Of a stretch of 64,000 nt of DNA, positions 55,576-62,477 are shown piece by piece (within the stretch, counting starts at the first letter, position 1; each line of letters starts with the position of its first letter). The translations under genes and the position numbers were made by a program. The stretch is from the NCBI GenBank assembly GCA_015057525.1, contig SVEE01000010.1, forward strand, positions 1-64,000. Reading direction: 5' to 3'. This DNA comes from Lachnospiraceae bacterium. GTDB lineage: Bacteria > Bacillota > Clostridia > Lachnospirales > Lachnospiraceae. Below the pieces are notes generated by a model, which was not told the origin of the DNA, searched no databases, and saw only the letters and a list, made by a program, of their open reading frames with translations.

Positions 55576-55840
55576 TGGTTAAAACCTCTCCTTCAGGTCT
55601 ATAGTTTATTTTCACATATGCAGATACTTCTTTTGCACCTGCTCTTACAGCCACATGCTGGCATTCTTTTATGACCTCCATAAGCTGGTCATATTCTCCT
55701 TCAATTGATGTTTCACAAGGCCCAACATAATAGCTAAGGCCGGTGCTTGCGATGTAGGCTATAACCTGGTCGACTATTTCGATTAGGGCCTCATCACTAT
55801 CACTCTTTGGTAATACTTGGATTGCAACATTTGCGTTCAT
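55544..55840 (-). CDS. Thiamine-binding MTH1187/YkoF-family protein
   Basis: The 98-residue protein is a single ferredoxin-like domain of the thiamine-binding family (PF01910): NANVAIQVLPKSDSDE, then IEGEYDQLMEVIKECQHVAVRAG. Such proteins bind HMP or thiamine in the cytoplasm. It is the first gene of the TPP-controlled operon. Its start (55840) has no direct site; a preceding mini-frame with AAAGGAG ends in its start codon (ATGA). Confidence 0.85.
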   Translation of the reverse strand: MNANVAIQVLPKSDSDEALIEIVDQVIAYIASTGLSYYVGPCETSIEGEYDQLMEVIKECQHVAVRAGAKEVSAYVKINYRPEGEVLTIERKVSKHHK

Positions 55841-55863
55841 AATTTTTTTGTATGGATTTCCAT
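55837..55863 (-). CDS. Possible 8-codon leader peptide coupled to the thiamine-binding gene
   Basis: ATG at 55863 follows AAAGGAG by three bases and opens a frame encoding MEIHTKKL. Its TGA overlaps the ATG of the next gene. In addition, GTATGGA and TCCATAC form a hairpin between the site and the downstream ATG. Short spacing and lack of conservation data keep this tentative. Confidence 0.35.
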   Translation of the reverse strand: MEIHTKKL

Positions 55864-55883
55864 ACTCTCCTTTCTTTTGTTAC

Positions 55884-56136
55884 GATTTATATTTGTAAAA
55901 ATTTCAAAACGCAGGCGGATACATGTACAAAACATATAACAAACAAACAACTGCAACGCGCTGCCAAACTAACCAGTAACTACGACTAAGTCTCTCAGGA
56001 ATGCCTTCGAGCCTAAGTCTTAAGTAACTGGTGGATTTCGCCAGTCGCTAAAAACGCAGTTTATATGTTTGCATGTTATATGTTTTGTACATGCATCCAT
56101 CTGCGTTCCTTGAAATTTTTGTTTAAAATATAAATC
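55884..56136. repeat. 253-bp imperfect inverted-repeat element in the thiamine-operon leader
   Basis: Arms of about 60 bases (55884-55948 and 56067-56136) are near-perfect inverted copies: GATTTATATTT at both ends, then AAAAATTTCAA, AACGCAG..GGAT and CATGTACAAAACATATAAC. Between them AACTGC/GCAGTT, CCAGTAACT/AGTAACTGG and GACTAAG/CTAAGTC pair in nested order around an AGG/CCT hairpin. No protein-coding frame is present. It is either a MITE-like mobile element or a structured RNA. It lies between the TPP-riboswitch terminator and the first thiamine gene. Confidence 0.75.
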
Positions 56137-56171
56137 TTGCTAGGACAAAAATTATGAGCCTGATTTTTGCT

Positions 56172-56187
56172 CTTTGCCTGGCAAAGT
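56172..56187. other. Short hairpin beside the riboswitch terminator
   Basis: CTTTGCC and GGCAAAG around a 2-base loop lie between the inverted-repeat element and the terminator; significance unclear. Confidence 0.3.
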
Positions 56188-56200
56188 GTTACCCGGGTAT

Positions 56201-56230
56201 AAAAAAGTGCCCGGGATATATCCCGAGCAC
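56201..56230 (-). terminator. Riboswitch-controlled terminator of the thiamine operon
   Basis: The stem GTGCTCGGGATA/TATCCCGGGCAC (56207-56230) is followed by six T on the minus strand. It lies about 30 bases after the TPP aptamer, which fits transcription attenuation. Confidence 0.85.
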
Positions 56231-56257
56231 ATGAAAAAACTTTGTCATTCACAAATA

Positions 56258-56350
56258 AGCTATTCCTACGCTGGCATTATCCAGATCAGGTTCACGGGTT
56301 CAAGATGACCACATCTTATCTCAGCCGGCTCAATTACCAGCGCCCCTTTA
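56258..56350 (-). promoter_or_regulatory. TPP riboswitch (Thi box)
   Basis: On the minus strand the conserved blocks are in order: GGGGCGCTGG, GGCTGAGATAAGATG, ACCCGTGAACCTGATCTGG and ATAATGCCAGCGTAGGAA. This is a complete thiamine pyrophosphate aptamer. When TPP binds, the downstream terminator at 56201-56230 should form and shut off the thiXYZ genes. Confidence 0.97.
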
Positions 56351-56364
56351 TATTGTCACGTTAA

Positions 56365-56393
56365 AGTTTACTATATGTTTTTTTGTTCGTCAA
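56365..56393 (-). promoter_or_regulatory. Promoter of the TPP-controlled operon
   Basis: TTGACG (56388-56393), a 17-base spacer and TAAACT (56365-56370) on the minus strand, a few bases before the start of the aptamer and just past the stop of the gene at 56405. Confidence 0.7.
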
Positions 56394-56404
56394 TATTATT
56401 TTTA

Positions 56405-57703
56405 TTATGGCCATATATAATGATTGCCCATTGCATATCTAAAATATTCAATCATTATTACTTTGTCATTTGAATCATAGAAAAATCTGATACCATCTAT
56501 ATCATATAAATGAAGCGGTGCAGGTGGATATCTGTCTGCCATCGTCATATCACATCCAATTTCTTCATAGCTAACTACATTTTTCAAAACATTTGCAACG
56601 CCAGGCTGTGAATTTTCTATATTCTCATATTGAGATGAAACGTATCCAGATGTTAATTCACCATCTATGATAGTATATTCAGAAATATTATTATCGTCTT
56701 TCACATAAGCATTATGTACATCTTCCTTAGTGGAACCAACCATTATACCTCTATTAGTTATAAAAAGTTCTTCTTGATAATTTTCACTATTAATTATTTT
56801 GCCTTGTGAATCAGGATATATCCATAATGACCAGTCTTCCAATGGAGAGTATTTTTCTTCCATATAATTAATGAAATTATTATCTTTAACTCCCTGAGTC
56901 ATGAAATTATCACCTAAAACACACATGTCATATGCATCTGCAGGTATATATGCAGGTGTAGTCAGTGAAATGGCATCTTGTGATGCATTCACCTTCTTTT
57001 GAATTCCTTCTAAATGTCCATCAATCTCATTCATGTAATAGTAAAAATTATCATCTTCTATAATCCCCTTTGCTACCATTCCGTTCCAATGATAAAAAAC
57101 AATTTGACCATAAGGATTATATCCAAACTGCTCTTTAATAAGGTATCCATTTTCAGTTGCATATCCATAATTACCATCTCCAGACATAAACCAGCCATTA
57201 TCTTCAAGTACACCATAAGCATTAAAATAACGTGGCATATGACCTGTGAAAGCAAATTCGTCTACATACATATATCCGTAAGTTCCAAAATAGCAATAAT
57301 CATCTACAGCTTCTCCCGAAATACTTACCTCAATATGTTCCATAGAATCAAATGCCTCATGACCTTCTTCGTCAAAGTATATTACATGTTCTCCATCAGG
57401 ATGATAGGTTAATCTGTTTTTCATTGGAGTTCCGTCATTTTGGAGATAATATGTGTATGTTCCATCGCAGAAGAAGCATTCTGTTGCAAGTTCTCCATCA
57501 GGCAAATAGTAATATGTACCATCCCAGGTTCCCCCAATCTTGCTAATATCATAGTGGGGAACTTCTCTTGCTGCATCCCTTGAAAAAACGACATTTTCGT
57601 CATTTTGCTCAGTAGATATTACATTATTCCACTCTGCAGCTTTTAATTTAAGAGGATCAAACAATAATACTAAAATTATGAGAATACTAATTGATTTTTT
57701 CAT
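56405..57703 (-). CDS. Secreted protein with aromatic YG-type cell-wall repeats
   Basis: The protein has 432 residues from the ATG at 57703 with GAAGGGGG upstream. A signal peptide (SISILIILVLLFDPLKLKA) precedes several degenerate 20-residue modules rich in Tyr, Trp and Gly, for example GGTWDGTYYYLPDGELATE and NGWFMSGDGNYGYATENG, similar to glucan- or choline-binding repeats. The C-terminal part is distinct (YDMCVLGDNFMTQGVKD), with weak resemblance to calcium-dependent or surface lectin domains. It lies downstream of an SGNH hydrolase gene with a 30-base gap, so the two may act together on a polysaccharide. Confidence 0.75.
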   Translation of the reverse strand: MKKSISILIILVLLFDPLKLKAAEWNNVISTEQNDENVVFSRDAAREVPHYDISKIGGTWDGTYYYLPDGELATECFFCDGTYTYYLQNDGTPMKNRLTYHPDGEHVIYFDEEGHEAFDSMEHIEVSISGEAVDDYCYFGTYGYMYVDEFAFTGHMPRYFNAYGVLEDNGWFMSGDGNYGYATENGYLIKEQFGYNPYGQIVFYHWNGMVAKGIIEDDNFYYYMNEIDGHLEGIQKKVNASQDAISLTTPAYIPADAYDMCVLGDNFMTQGVKDNNFINYMEEKYSPLEDWSLWIYPDSQGKIINSENYQEELFITNRGIMVGSTKEDVHNAYVKDDNNISEYTIIDGELTSGYVSSQYENIENSQPGVANVLKNVVSYEEIGCDMTMADRYPPAPLHLYDIDGIRFFYDSNDKVIMIEYFRYAMGNHYIWP

Positions 57704-57732
57704 ATATATTCCCCCTTCCACTAGTAAATATA

Positions 57733-58443
57733 TTATTGGTATCCATATTGCTGCACATAAGCAACTCTATCTGCTATTTGTCTCATCCCCGATTCACTAG
57801 GATGACTATTTATATCTGCTCCATTGTTATATACTAAATTTATATCCATAAGGCTAACCAATTTGCAATCATAACCATACGTTCTAAAATGATTAACTGC
57901 AGCAGCAATTTTATTACATACCTCATTATATTTTTGCGAATTCAAACTCATAACTTCGCAATTAAACGGTGTGATACACAATACTGTAATACTATTTGAA
58001 TAAGTATTAAACATTTTTCTAAGAGTTTCCACATATTGATTATAAAAAGTATTTGAATTAAAATTCAATTGACAAGCATCATTAAATCCACCAAAAAACA
58101 TTATAATATCAGGATGATTAACCGAGGACGTGCTTGGATCTCCTAAATCATCAATTCTCGCCTGATTATTCATACACCATTTTGAGCCCAAATGATTTAC
58201 ATTATCAATAACTTCATCATAATATGCAACACACGTTCCTCCAATTGAATCATTTACCAATATATTTGCTTCTGTATTCCCTGTTAATTGCCTTATAGCT
58301 TCCCACCACCAAGTTTTCGTTACACTATTTACATCATTAATCTGTGTATTGGGATAATAATTGCTCCATGGGTCAGAACCGACAACATTGTTAGAAAATC
58401 CTGCATATGTAGAAACACTATCTCCTAAAACAGAAATTTTCAT
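57733..58443 (-). CDS. SGNH/GDSL hydrolase
   Basis: The protein has 236 residues from the ATG at 58443; the TTG at 58452 is too close to the AAAGGAG site. All four SGNH blocks are visible: GDSVS with the nucleophile Ser, NDSIGGTC with Gly, FFGGFNDA with Asn, and ADINSHPSESGM with the Asp-His pair. No signal peptide is seen, so it is probably cytoplasmic. Likely an esterase, possibly removing acetyl groups from sugars, as in many gut bacteria. Confidence 0.82.
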   Translation of the reverse strand: MKISVLGDSVSTYAGFSNNVVGSDPWSNYYPNTQINDVNSVTKTWWWEAIRQLTGNTEANILVNDSIGGTCVAYYDEVIDNVNHLGSKWCMNNQARIDDLGDPSTSSVNHPDIIMFFGGFNDACQLNFNSNTFYNQYVETLRKMFNTYSNSITVLCITPFNCEVMSLNSQKYNEVCNKIAAAVNHFRTYGYDCKLVSLMDINLVYNNGADINSHPSESGMRQIADRVAYVQQYGYQ

Positions 58444-58543
58444 ATCACTCAACTCCTTTCAAATCAAACCATCTAATCACATATCACCATTATTATATTC
58501 TCATATAAAAATATATTCAATATAATACTATCACTACTACGAA

Positions 58544-59857
58544 TTACTCACTCGCCTTAAATGTAACTGTGAATCTTGTTCCAAGATTTGTCCTTGAAAG
58601 TACATCTATTGTTCCGTCATGGGCATCTATTATCCATTTTGCAATAGAAAGCCCCAGTCCTGAGCCACCTGTCTCTCCATTTCTGGCTTCGTCAGAACGA
58701 TAGAATCTCTCGAATATGTGAACCACCTGAGAATCTTCCATTCCAATACCCTCATCTTGTATTACATAACTTACCTTACCATTGGCACATTTGACCATAA
58801 ATTTTATGTTGTTTCCGTCATCTGAATATTTTGCCGCATTTTGCACAAATATTCTCACTGACTGTTTTATCATGGCCATATCTCCATTCATTATGGCTGG
58901 TGGATTGAGTATTTCTCCATCTGGACTAACCGCCTGTCCATTAGAATTTTCAAAGGTATAGGTGTGTTTCTCATCAATCATAAGAGATTCTTCCCACACC
59001 TCTTTTATAACCTCATTAAGATCAAAATTTGTATGATTTAGAGTATTTCTTCCACTGTCTCCTCTTGCAAGGAATAAAAGCTGTTCTATAAGTTCCTTCA
59101 TATGTTCGGACTCATGCTTAAGTGCTTCTATGGACTCTTCCAAGATACTCTCATCTTCCTTCCCCCAACGGTCAAGCATATTTACATATCCCTGTATTAC
59201 AGATATAGGTGTCCTAAGCTCATGAGATGCATCTGATACAAATCTGGATTGTTGTTTTTGAGTTTCTCTCATTCGGTACAGCAAATTATTTAATGCAACC
59301 TCTATGCTTTGCAAGTCTTTATCCCCAGTTGATATTTTCGAGTCTGGTGCATCTGGAGAAACATTTGATATAGCCTGTTCCAAATGTTCAAATTTTGAAG
59401 CATCAAGAGGTATTGAGCTTATCGCCTCTGCTTTTTTAGCAAGTTCATTGAGTGGTCTCAATCGTCTTCTTATATGTCCTGTGTTAAACAACGCAAAAAA
59501 CAGTCCTATAACCTGAACTGACAAAAGTATAATTCCTGGAGTAATCAAATAATCCACAAATTCATGTATAAGATATGGATACTTATTTCCTTCCTCAGTT
59601 CTTATTATAAATTCTGTTTCCTTATATGACGTCTTTTCTGTCAAATATATTTTATCTACATGTTCTCCTTTGGGAAGCTGCTCACATCTCCAATATGTAA
59701 ATGAACATAAAATAAGAACAATTATAAAAAGGTCTGTCAAAACAACATCCCAAAAACGCTTTAGCCAGAAGGTCATATTGATTCTTCTGGCTATAGATGT
59801 CATTCTTTTGTTGGCATTTCTGTTTTCAGTTTTGTTTTCTTCTAAGATATCTTTCAT
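58544..59857 (-). CDS. Sensor histidine kinase of an OmpR-type two-component system
   Basis: The 437-residue kinase has two membrane helices (about residues 33-53 and 107-127) around a short extracellular domain, then a HAMP-like linker and an intact core: SDASHELRTPISVIQGYVNM (His), FVQNAAKYS (N box), DEGIGM (G1), GGSGLGLSIA (G2) and a final TRFTVTF. It follows the regulator gene by one base. The small sensor domain fits detection of a cell-envelope signal. Confidence 0.93.
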   Translation of the reverse strand: MKDILEENKTENRNANKRMTSIARRINMTFWLKRFWDVVLTDLFIIVLILCSFTYWRCEQLPKGEHVDKIYLTEKTSYKETEFIIRTEEGNKYPYLIHEFVDYLITPGIILLSVQVIGLFFALFNTGHIRRRLRPLNELAKKAEAISSIPLDASKFEHLEQAISNVSPDAPDSKISTGDKDLQSIEVALNNLLYRMRETQKQQSRFVSDASHELRTPISVIQGYVNMLDRWGKEDESILEESIEALKHESEHMKELIEQLLFLARGDSGRNTLNHTNFDLNEVIKEVWEESLMIDEKHTYTFENSNGQAVSPDGEILNPPAIMNGDMAMIKQSVRIFVQNAAKYSDDGNNIKFMVKCANGKVSYVIQDEGIGMEDSQVVHIFERFYRSDEARNGETGGSGLGLSIAKWIIDAHDGTIDVLSRTNLGTRFTVTFKASE

Positions 59858-59858
59858 A

Positions 59859-60539
59859 TTAATTATCCTTTATGACATATCCTACACCACGTACAGTTGT
59901 TATGAGTTTAATACCATATTTATCATCTATTTTTGTCCTGAGATATCTGACATACACATCAATTATATTGGTCTCTCCAATATAATCATAGCCGCAAACC
60001 TCATTCATAAGTTTCTCACGGTCTAATACTATATTTTTGTTGCGCATGAGCATATGTAATAATTCAAACTCTCTATTGGTAAGCTCTACAATCTCACCAT
60101 TTACAGTGACTTCATGTCTATCTTCATCCAGTACCACGCCTTTGATTTCCATGGTATGGGTAGTGGAGACAGCATTTCCACGTTTTTTAAGAGCAACTCT
60201 GATTCTCGCTAAAAGTTCTTCTATGGCAAAAGGCTTCGTAATATAATCATCTGCACCTGCGTCAAGACCTGACACCTTGTCCATAACAGCATCTCTTGCA
60301 GTCAACATAATAACTGGAGTTTCCTTCTCCATCCTAATTCGTCTAAGTACCTCCAAACCATTGAGCTTAGGTAGCATGACATCTAAAAGTATCAAATCAA
60401 AGTCTTCAGAGAGGGCCTTATCAAGACCCTCTCTACCATCATGTGCTTTGTCAACTGTATTACCTTCATGTACAAGCTCTAGCTCTATAAATCTCGCTAT
60501 TTTAACTTCATCTTCTATAATAAGAATTCTATTTGCCAT
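59859..60539 (-). CDS. OmpR-family response regulator
   Basis: The protein has 226 residues from the ATG at 60539 with AGGAG upstream. Receiver motifs are EDE, phospho-acceptor LILLDVMLPKLNG, MLTARD and DYITKPF. The winged-helix output has LTNREFELLHMLMRNKN and VYVRYLRTKIDDKYG, then TVRGVGYV. It pairs with the kinase downstream. A tandem direct repeat at 61204-61221 upstream of the operon may be its binding site. Confidence 0.95.
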   Translation of the reverse strand: MANRILIIEDEVKIARFIELELVHEGNTVDKAHDGREGLDKALSEDFDLILLDVMLPKLNGLEVLRRIRMEKETPVIMLTARDAVMDKVSGLDAGADDYITKPFAIEELLARIRVALKKRGNAVSTTHTMEIKGVVLDEDRHEVTVNGEIVELTNREFELLHMLMRNKNIVLDREKLMNEVCGYDYIGETNIIDVYVRYLRTKIDDKYGIKLITTVRGVGYVIKDN

Positions 60540-60554
60540 AAGCACTCCTAATAA

Positions 60555-61094
60555 TTATTTTCCCTGAAAATCGTTCTTCATGTTCTCACATGTTTCTGAG
60601 GCCTTGTCACAAAATTTGTTAACCTCTACTGTTGCGTTGCTGTGACCATCAAAGTAGTATTTACAATCACAGAACAAACCAATCACGAATAAAAGTACTA
60701 CAAGTCCTGTAAAGAATATTGCTAATAATACCAATAAGATTACCGGCATAGAGATTATCTCTCTTCCGTGTTTCATAACATTAAAGTTTGTATCGCAACC
60801 CTTTCTTATAAGCTCCCCACACCATCTACAGAACTTTCTAAAATATTCTCCAAAAGATGTACCCTTGCAGTCATTCTCATATGTTGTCTGAGCCTGCTCA
60901 AATTCCTTAGAAGGCATATTGTCTGGTGTTGTTGTGTAACTTGACATGTTTGGTGCATCAACCTTACCTAACTTTTCAAGATAGATAAGTGCATCTAACA
61001 TATCGTATTCACATGCCTCCAATGCTTTCTTAGCATCCTCGTAAGTAACGCCTGCTTTCTCTCTTAATTTTTCAACCTTTTCTAAATTGTCCAT
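60555..61094 (-). CDS. DUF4342-like membrane protein with a UBA-type N-terminus
   Basis: The 179-residue protein begins with a small three-helix domain (EKVEKLREKAGVTYEDAKKALEACE) like the DUF4342/UBA group. A Cys-containing segment follows (FCRWCGELIRKGC), then a membrane helix (PVILLVLLAIFFTGLVVLLFVIGLF) and an outside tail with Cys residues. It is the first gene of the operon with the response regulator and kinase, so it is probably an accessory or sensor-like protein of that system. Function is not established. Confidence 0.75.
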   Translation of the reverse strand: MDNLEKVEKLREKAGVTYEDAKKALEACEYDMLDALIYLEKLGKVDAPNMSSYTTTPDNMPSKEFEQAQTTYENDCKGTSFGEYFRKFCRWCGELIRKGCDTNFNVMKHGREIISMPVILLVLLAIFFTGLVVLLFVIGLFCDCKYYFDGHSNATVEVNKFCDKASETCENMKNDFQGK

Positions 61095-61166
61095 AGTTAT
61101 TCTTCCTTTCTAATTTGAAATCCTCTATTTATTTAAGATGTTTTCTGTCGTTCACCTTATGGTTGT

Positions 61167-61172
61167 ATAATA
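61167..61172 (-). promoter_or_regulatory. Likely -10 box of the two-component operon
   Basis: TATTAT on the minus strand, about 70 bases before the start codon at 61094. The -35 is weak (ATTTTA at 61190-61195), as expected for a promoter that needs an activator. Confidence 0.4.
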
Positions 61173-61203
61173 CATAGGTAAAATTAATCTAAAATATAAA
61201 GAA

Positions 61204-61221
61204 GATTAAAATTAGATTAAA
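61204..61221. promoter_or_regulatory. Tandem GATTAAA repeat, possible regulator-binding site
   Basis: GATTAAA occurs at 61204-61210 and 61215-61221, exactly 11 bases apart, upstream of the weak -35 of the two-component operon. OmpR-family regulators bind direct repeats with an 11-base period, so autoregulation is plausible. Confidence 0.4.
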
Positions 61222-61444
61222 AAATTAATTATTTTATTTATATTAATTACTTTGTGCCTCAAACTTTATTATAACATTTATGCAAAAAATTGCATATACT
61301 TACTGCGGAATAAATTATACACGTTTTAATTTCATGGATACATTATAATATACATATATAATAATTTCAGCAAGCTTACTATAAGTATTAGTCGAATTTT
61401 TATCCTCATGTTTTTTGGGGTATATACAAAAAAAGTTATCTTTG

Positions 61445-61663
61445 AGACCCATTCCAAGTCAAGTTTTTGCATTATGTAAACTCTTTTGACTTATTATGGG
61501 TACAGATAAAAAAAGTTTATCACAACACCCACATCTATACATAAAACTGGGTCTACACAGTAAAAAATTCTGTATAGACCCACACAACCACATTATATAT
61601 AAATTTTATATATACTATTGCATCAACAAGGGTCTGACGAGCACTTTTTTCTACATAGACCCA
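61445..61663. repeat. Three hairpins sharing GGGTCT/AGACCC arms
   Basis: Hairpin A: AGACCCAT (61445-61452) with ATGGGT (61496-61501) plus inner AAGTCAA/TTGACTT. Hairpin B: TGGGTCTACACAG (61548-61560) with CTGTATAGACCCA (61570-61582), followed by a T-run on the minus strand. Hairpin C: GGGTCT (61630-61635) with TAGACCCA (61656-61663). The common core suggests a dispersed family of terminator-like hairpins. Confidence 0.55.
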
Positions 61664-61720
61664 TAAACACTTTATCAAAAAACAAAATGTACTATTTTTT
61701 CCCTACACCAACATATGTAG

Positions 61721-61909
61721 TTATATAAAAGGCAGCCAAAAGCTATATGATAACTTTTCGCCACCTCTAACTGCTAAATCAATATCACTTTTGGAATGAC
61801 TATCTCCTCTAGCTCTAGAACCAAACAGAATCACAGTGTCTAAATTGTATTTTTTTGCTACCTGAACAATTTCTTCTAAAACCTTCTTACTTAATCCTGT
61901 TTGTTCCAC
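61721..61909 (-). pseudogene. Truncated MNT-type nucleotidyltransferase
   Basis: The frame of 62 residues begins at a GTG after GAGGT and has the start of a minimal nucleotidyltransferase (VILFGSRARGDSHSKSDIDLAV). It lacks the third catalytic carboxylate and everything after the core, ending in an unrelated FWLPFI. A full domain has about 100 residues and is usually paired with a HEPN partner, absent here. It is most likely a remnant of a MntA/HepT-type toxin-antitoxin or tolerance module. Confidence 0.65.
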
Positions 61910-61989
61910 ACCACTTTACCTCATCATATATTAATTATTTCCATTATATCCATAACCTGAAATAATTACAATATGAAGTTTTATTACCT

Positions 61990-62027
61990 AAAAATAGAGG
62001 GCTATGCAAAAAATCTACATAACCCTC
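61990..62027 (-). terminator. Terminator after the leucine-rich-repeat remnant
   Basis: GAGGGCTATG (61997-62006) and CATAACCCTC (62018-62027) pair with one wobble; on the minus strand TATTTTTAGG follows. Confidence 0.6.
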
Positions 62028-62041
62028 ACAAAGGATATTAT

Positions 62042-62302
62042 TTATTTCTCATGAACCTCAAATAATGTTGCACCTTCACTATTATCATTATAATCTGCCG
62101 CATATTCTGTTGCATAAGAACCCGATGGAACTATTAATACCACTGCCCCTTTATCATAATATCCATCAACATAATCACACCATACACCTTCTAATGTAGT
62201 CAATTTTTCTGAGAGTTCAAAGGTTTTTACTTCTGTATATATAAATGCGCTGTTCTTTATAGTCTCAACATTATTTAAATTTGTACAGTCCTAAAATGGA
62301 TT
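62042..62302 (-). pseudogene. C-terminal remnant of a BspA-type leucine-rich-repeat protein
   Basis: An uninterrupted minus-strand frame of 86 codons ends at a TAA (62042-62044) but is preceded by an in-frame TAG and has no start codon in its first part. Its translation holds NNVETIKNSAFIYTEVKTF, EKLTTLEGV and VVLIVPSGSYATEYA, the end pattern of BspA-like (LRR_5) surface proteins. It is followed by a terminator. The N-terminal part has been lost, so this is a gene fragment. Confidence 0.6.
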
Positions 62303-62477
62303 GTAGCATATATATAGATGGAATCAAATTTAAAAAGGTTGGGGTTTTATAAAAATTTTTCTTCCATTAATTATATCTATTATGTTGCTTACGAATTGCC
62401 ATATCCAAACTATAACTAATATGACCGTTGCTATTTTAAATTTAGGTTTTGTAACAAGTATCCAAAATTAAATTCTT
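62303..62477. other. AT-rich spacer between the LRR remnant and the ECF sigma gene
   Basis: No gene or strong signal was found in this stretch; it probably holds degraded sequence left when the leucine-rich-repeat gene was truncated. The stop codon of the sigma factor gene begins the next feature. Confidence 0.4.

Larger units (their letters stand above)
61095..61720. other. 626-base AT-rich intergenic region with promoter, direct repeat and hairpins
   Basis: No gene was found. It carries the promoter region of the operon starting at 61094, a direct repeat at 61204-61221 and three hairpins sharing an AGACCC/GGGTCT core (from 61445 to 61663). The GC content is visibly lower than that of the flanking genes, consistent with decayed DNA. 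Confidence 0.6.
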
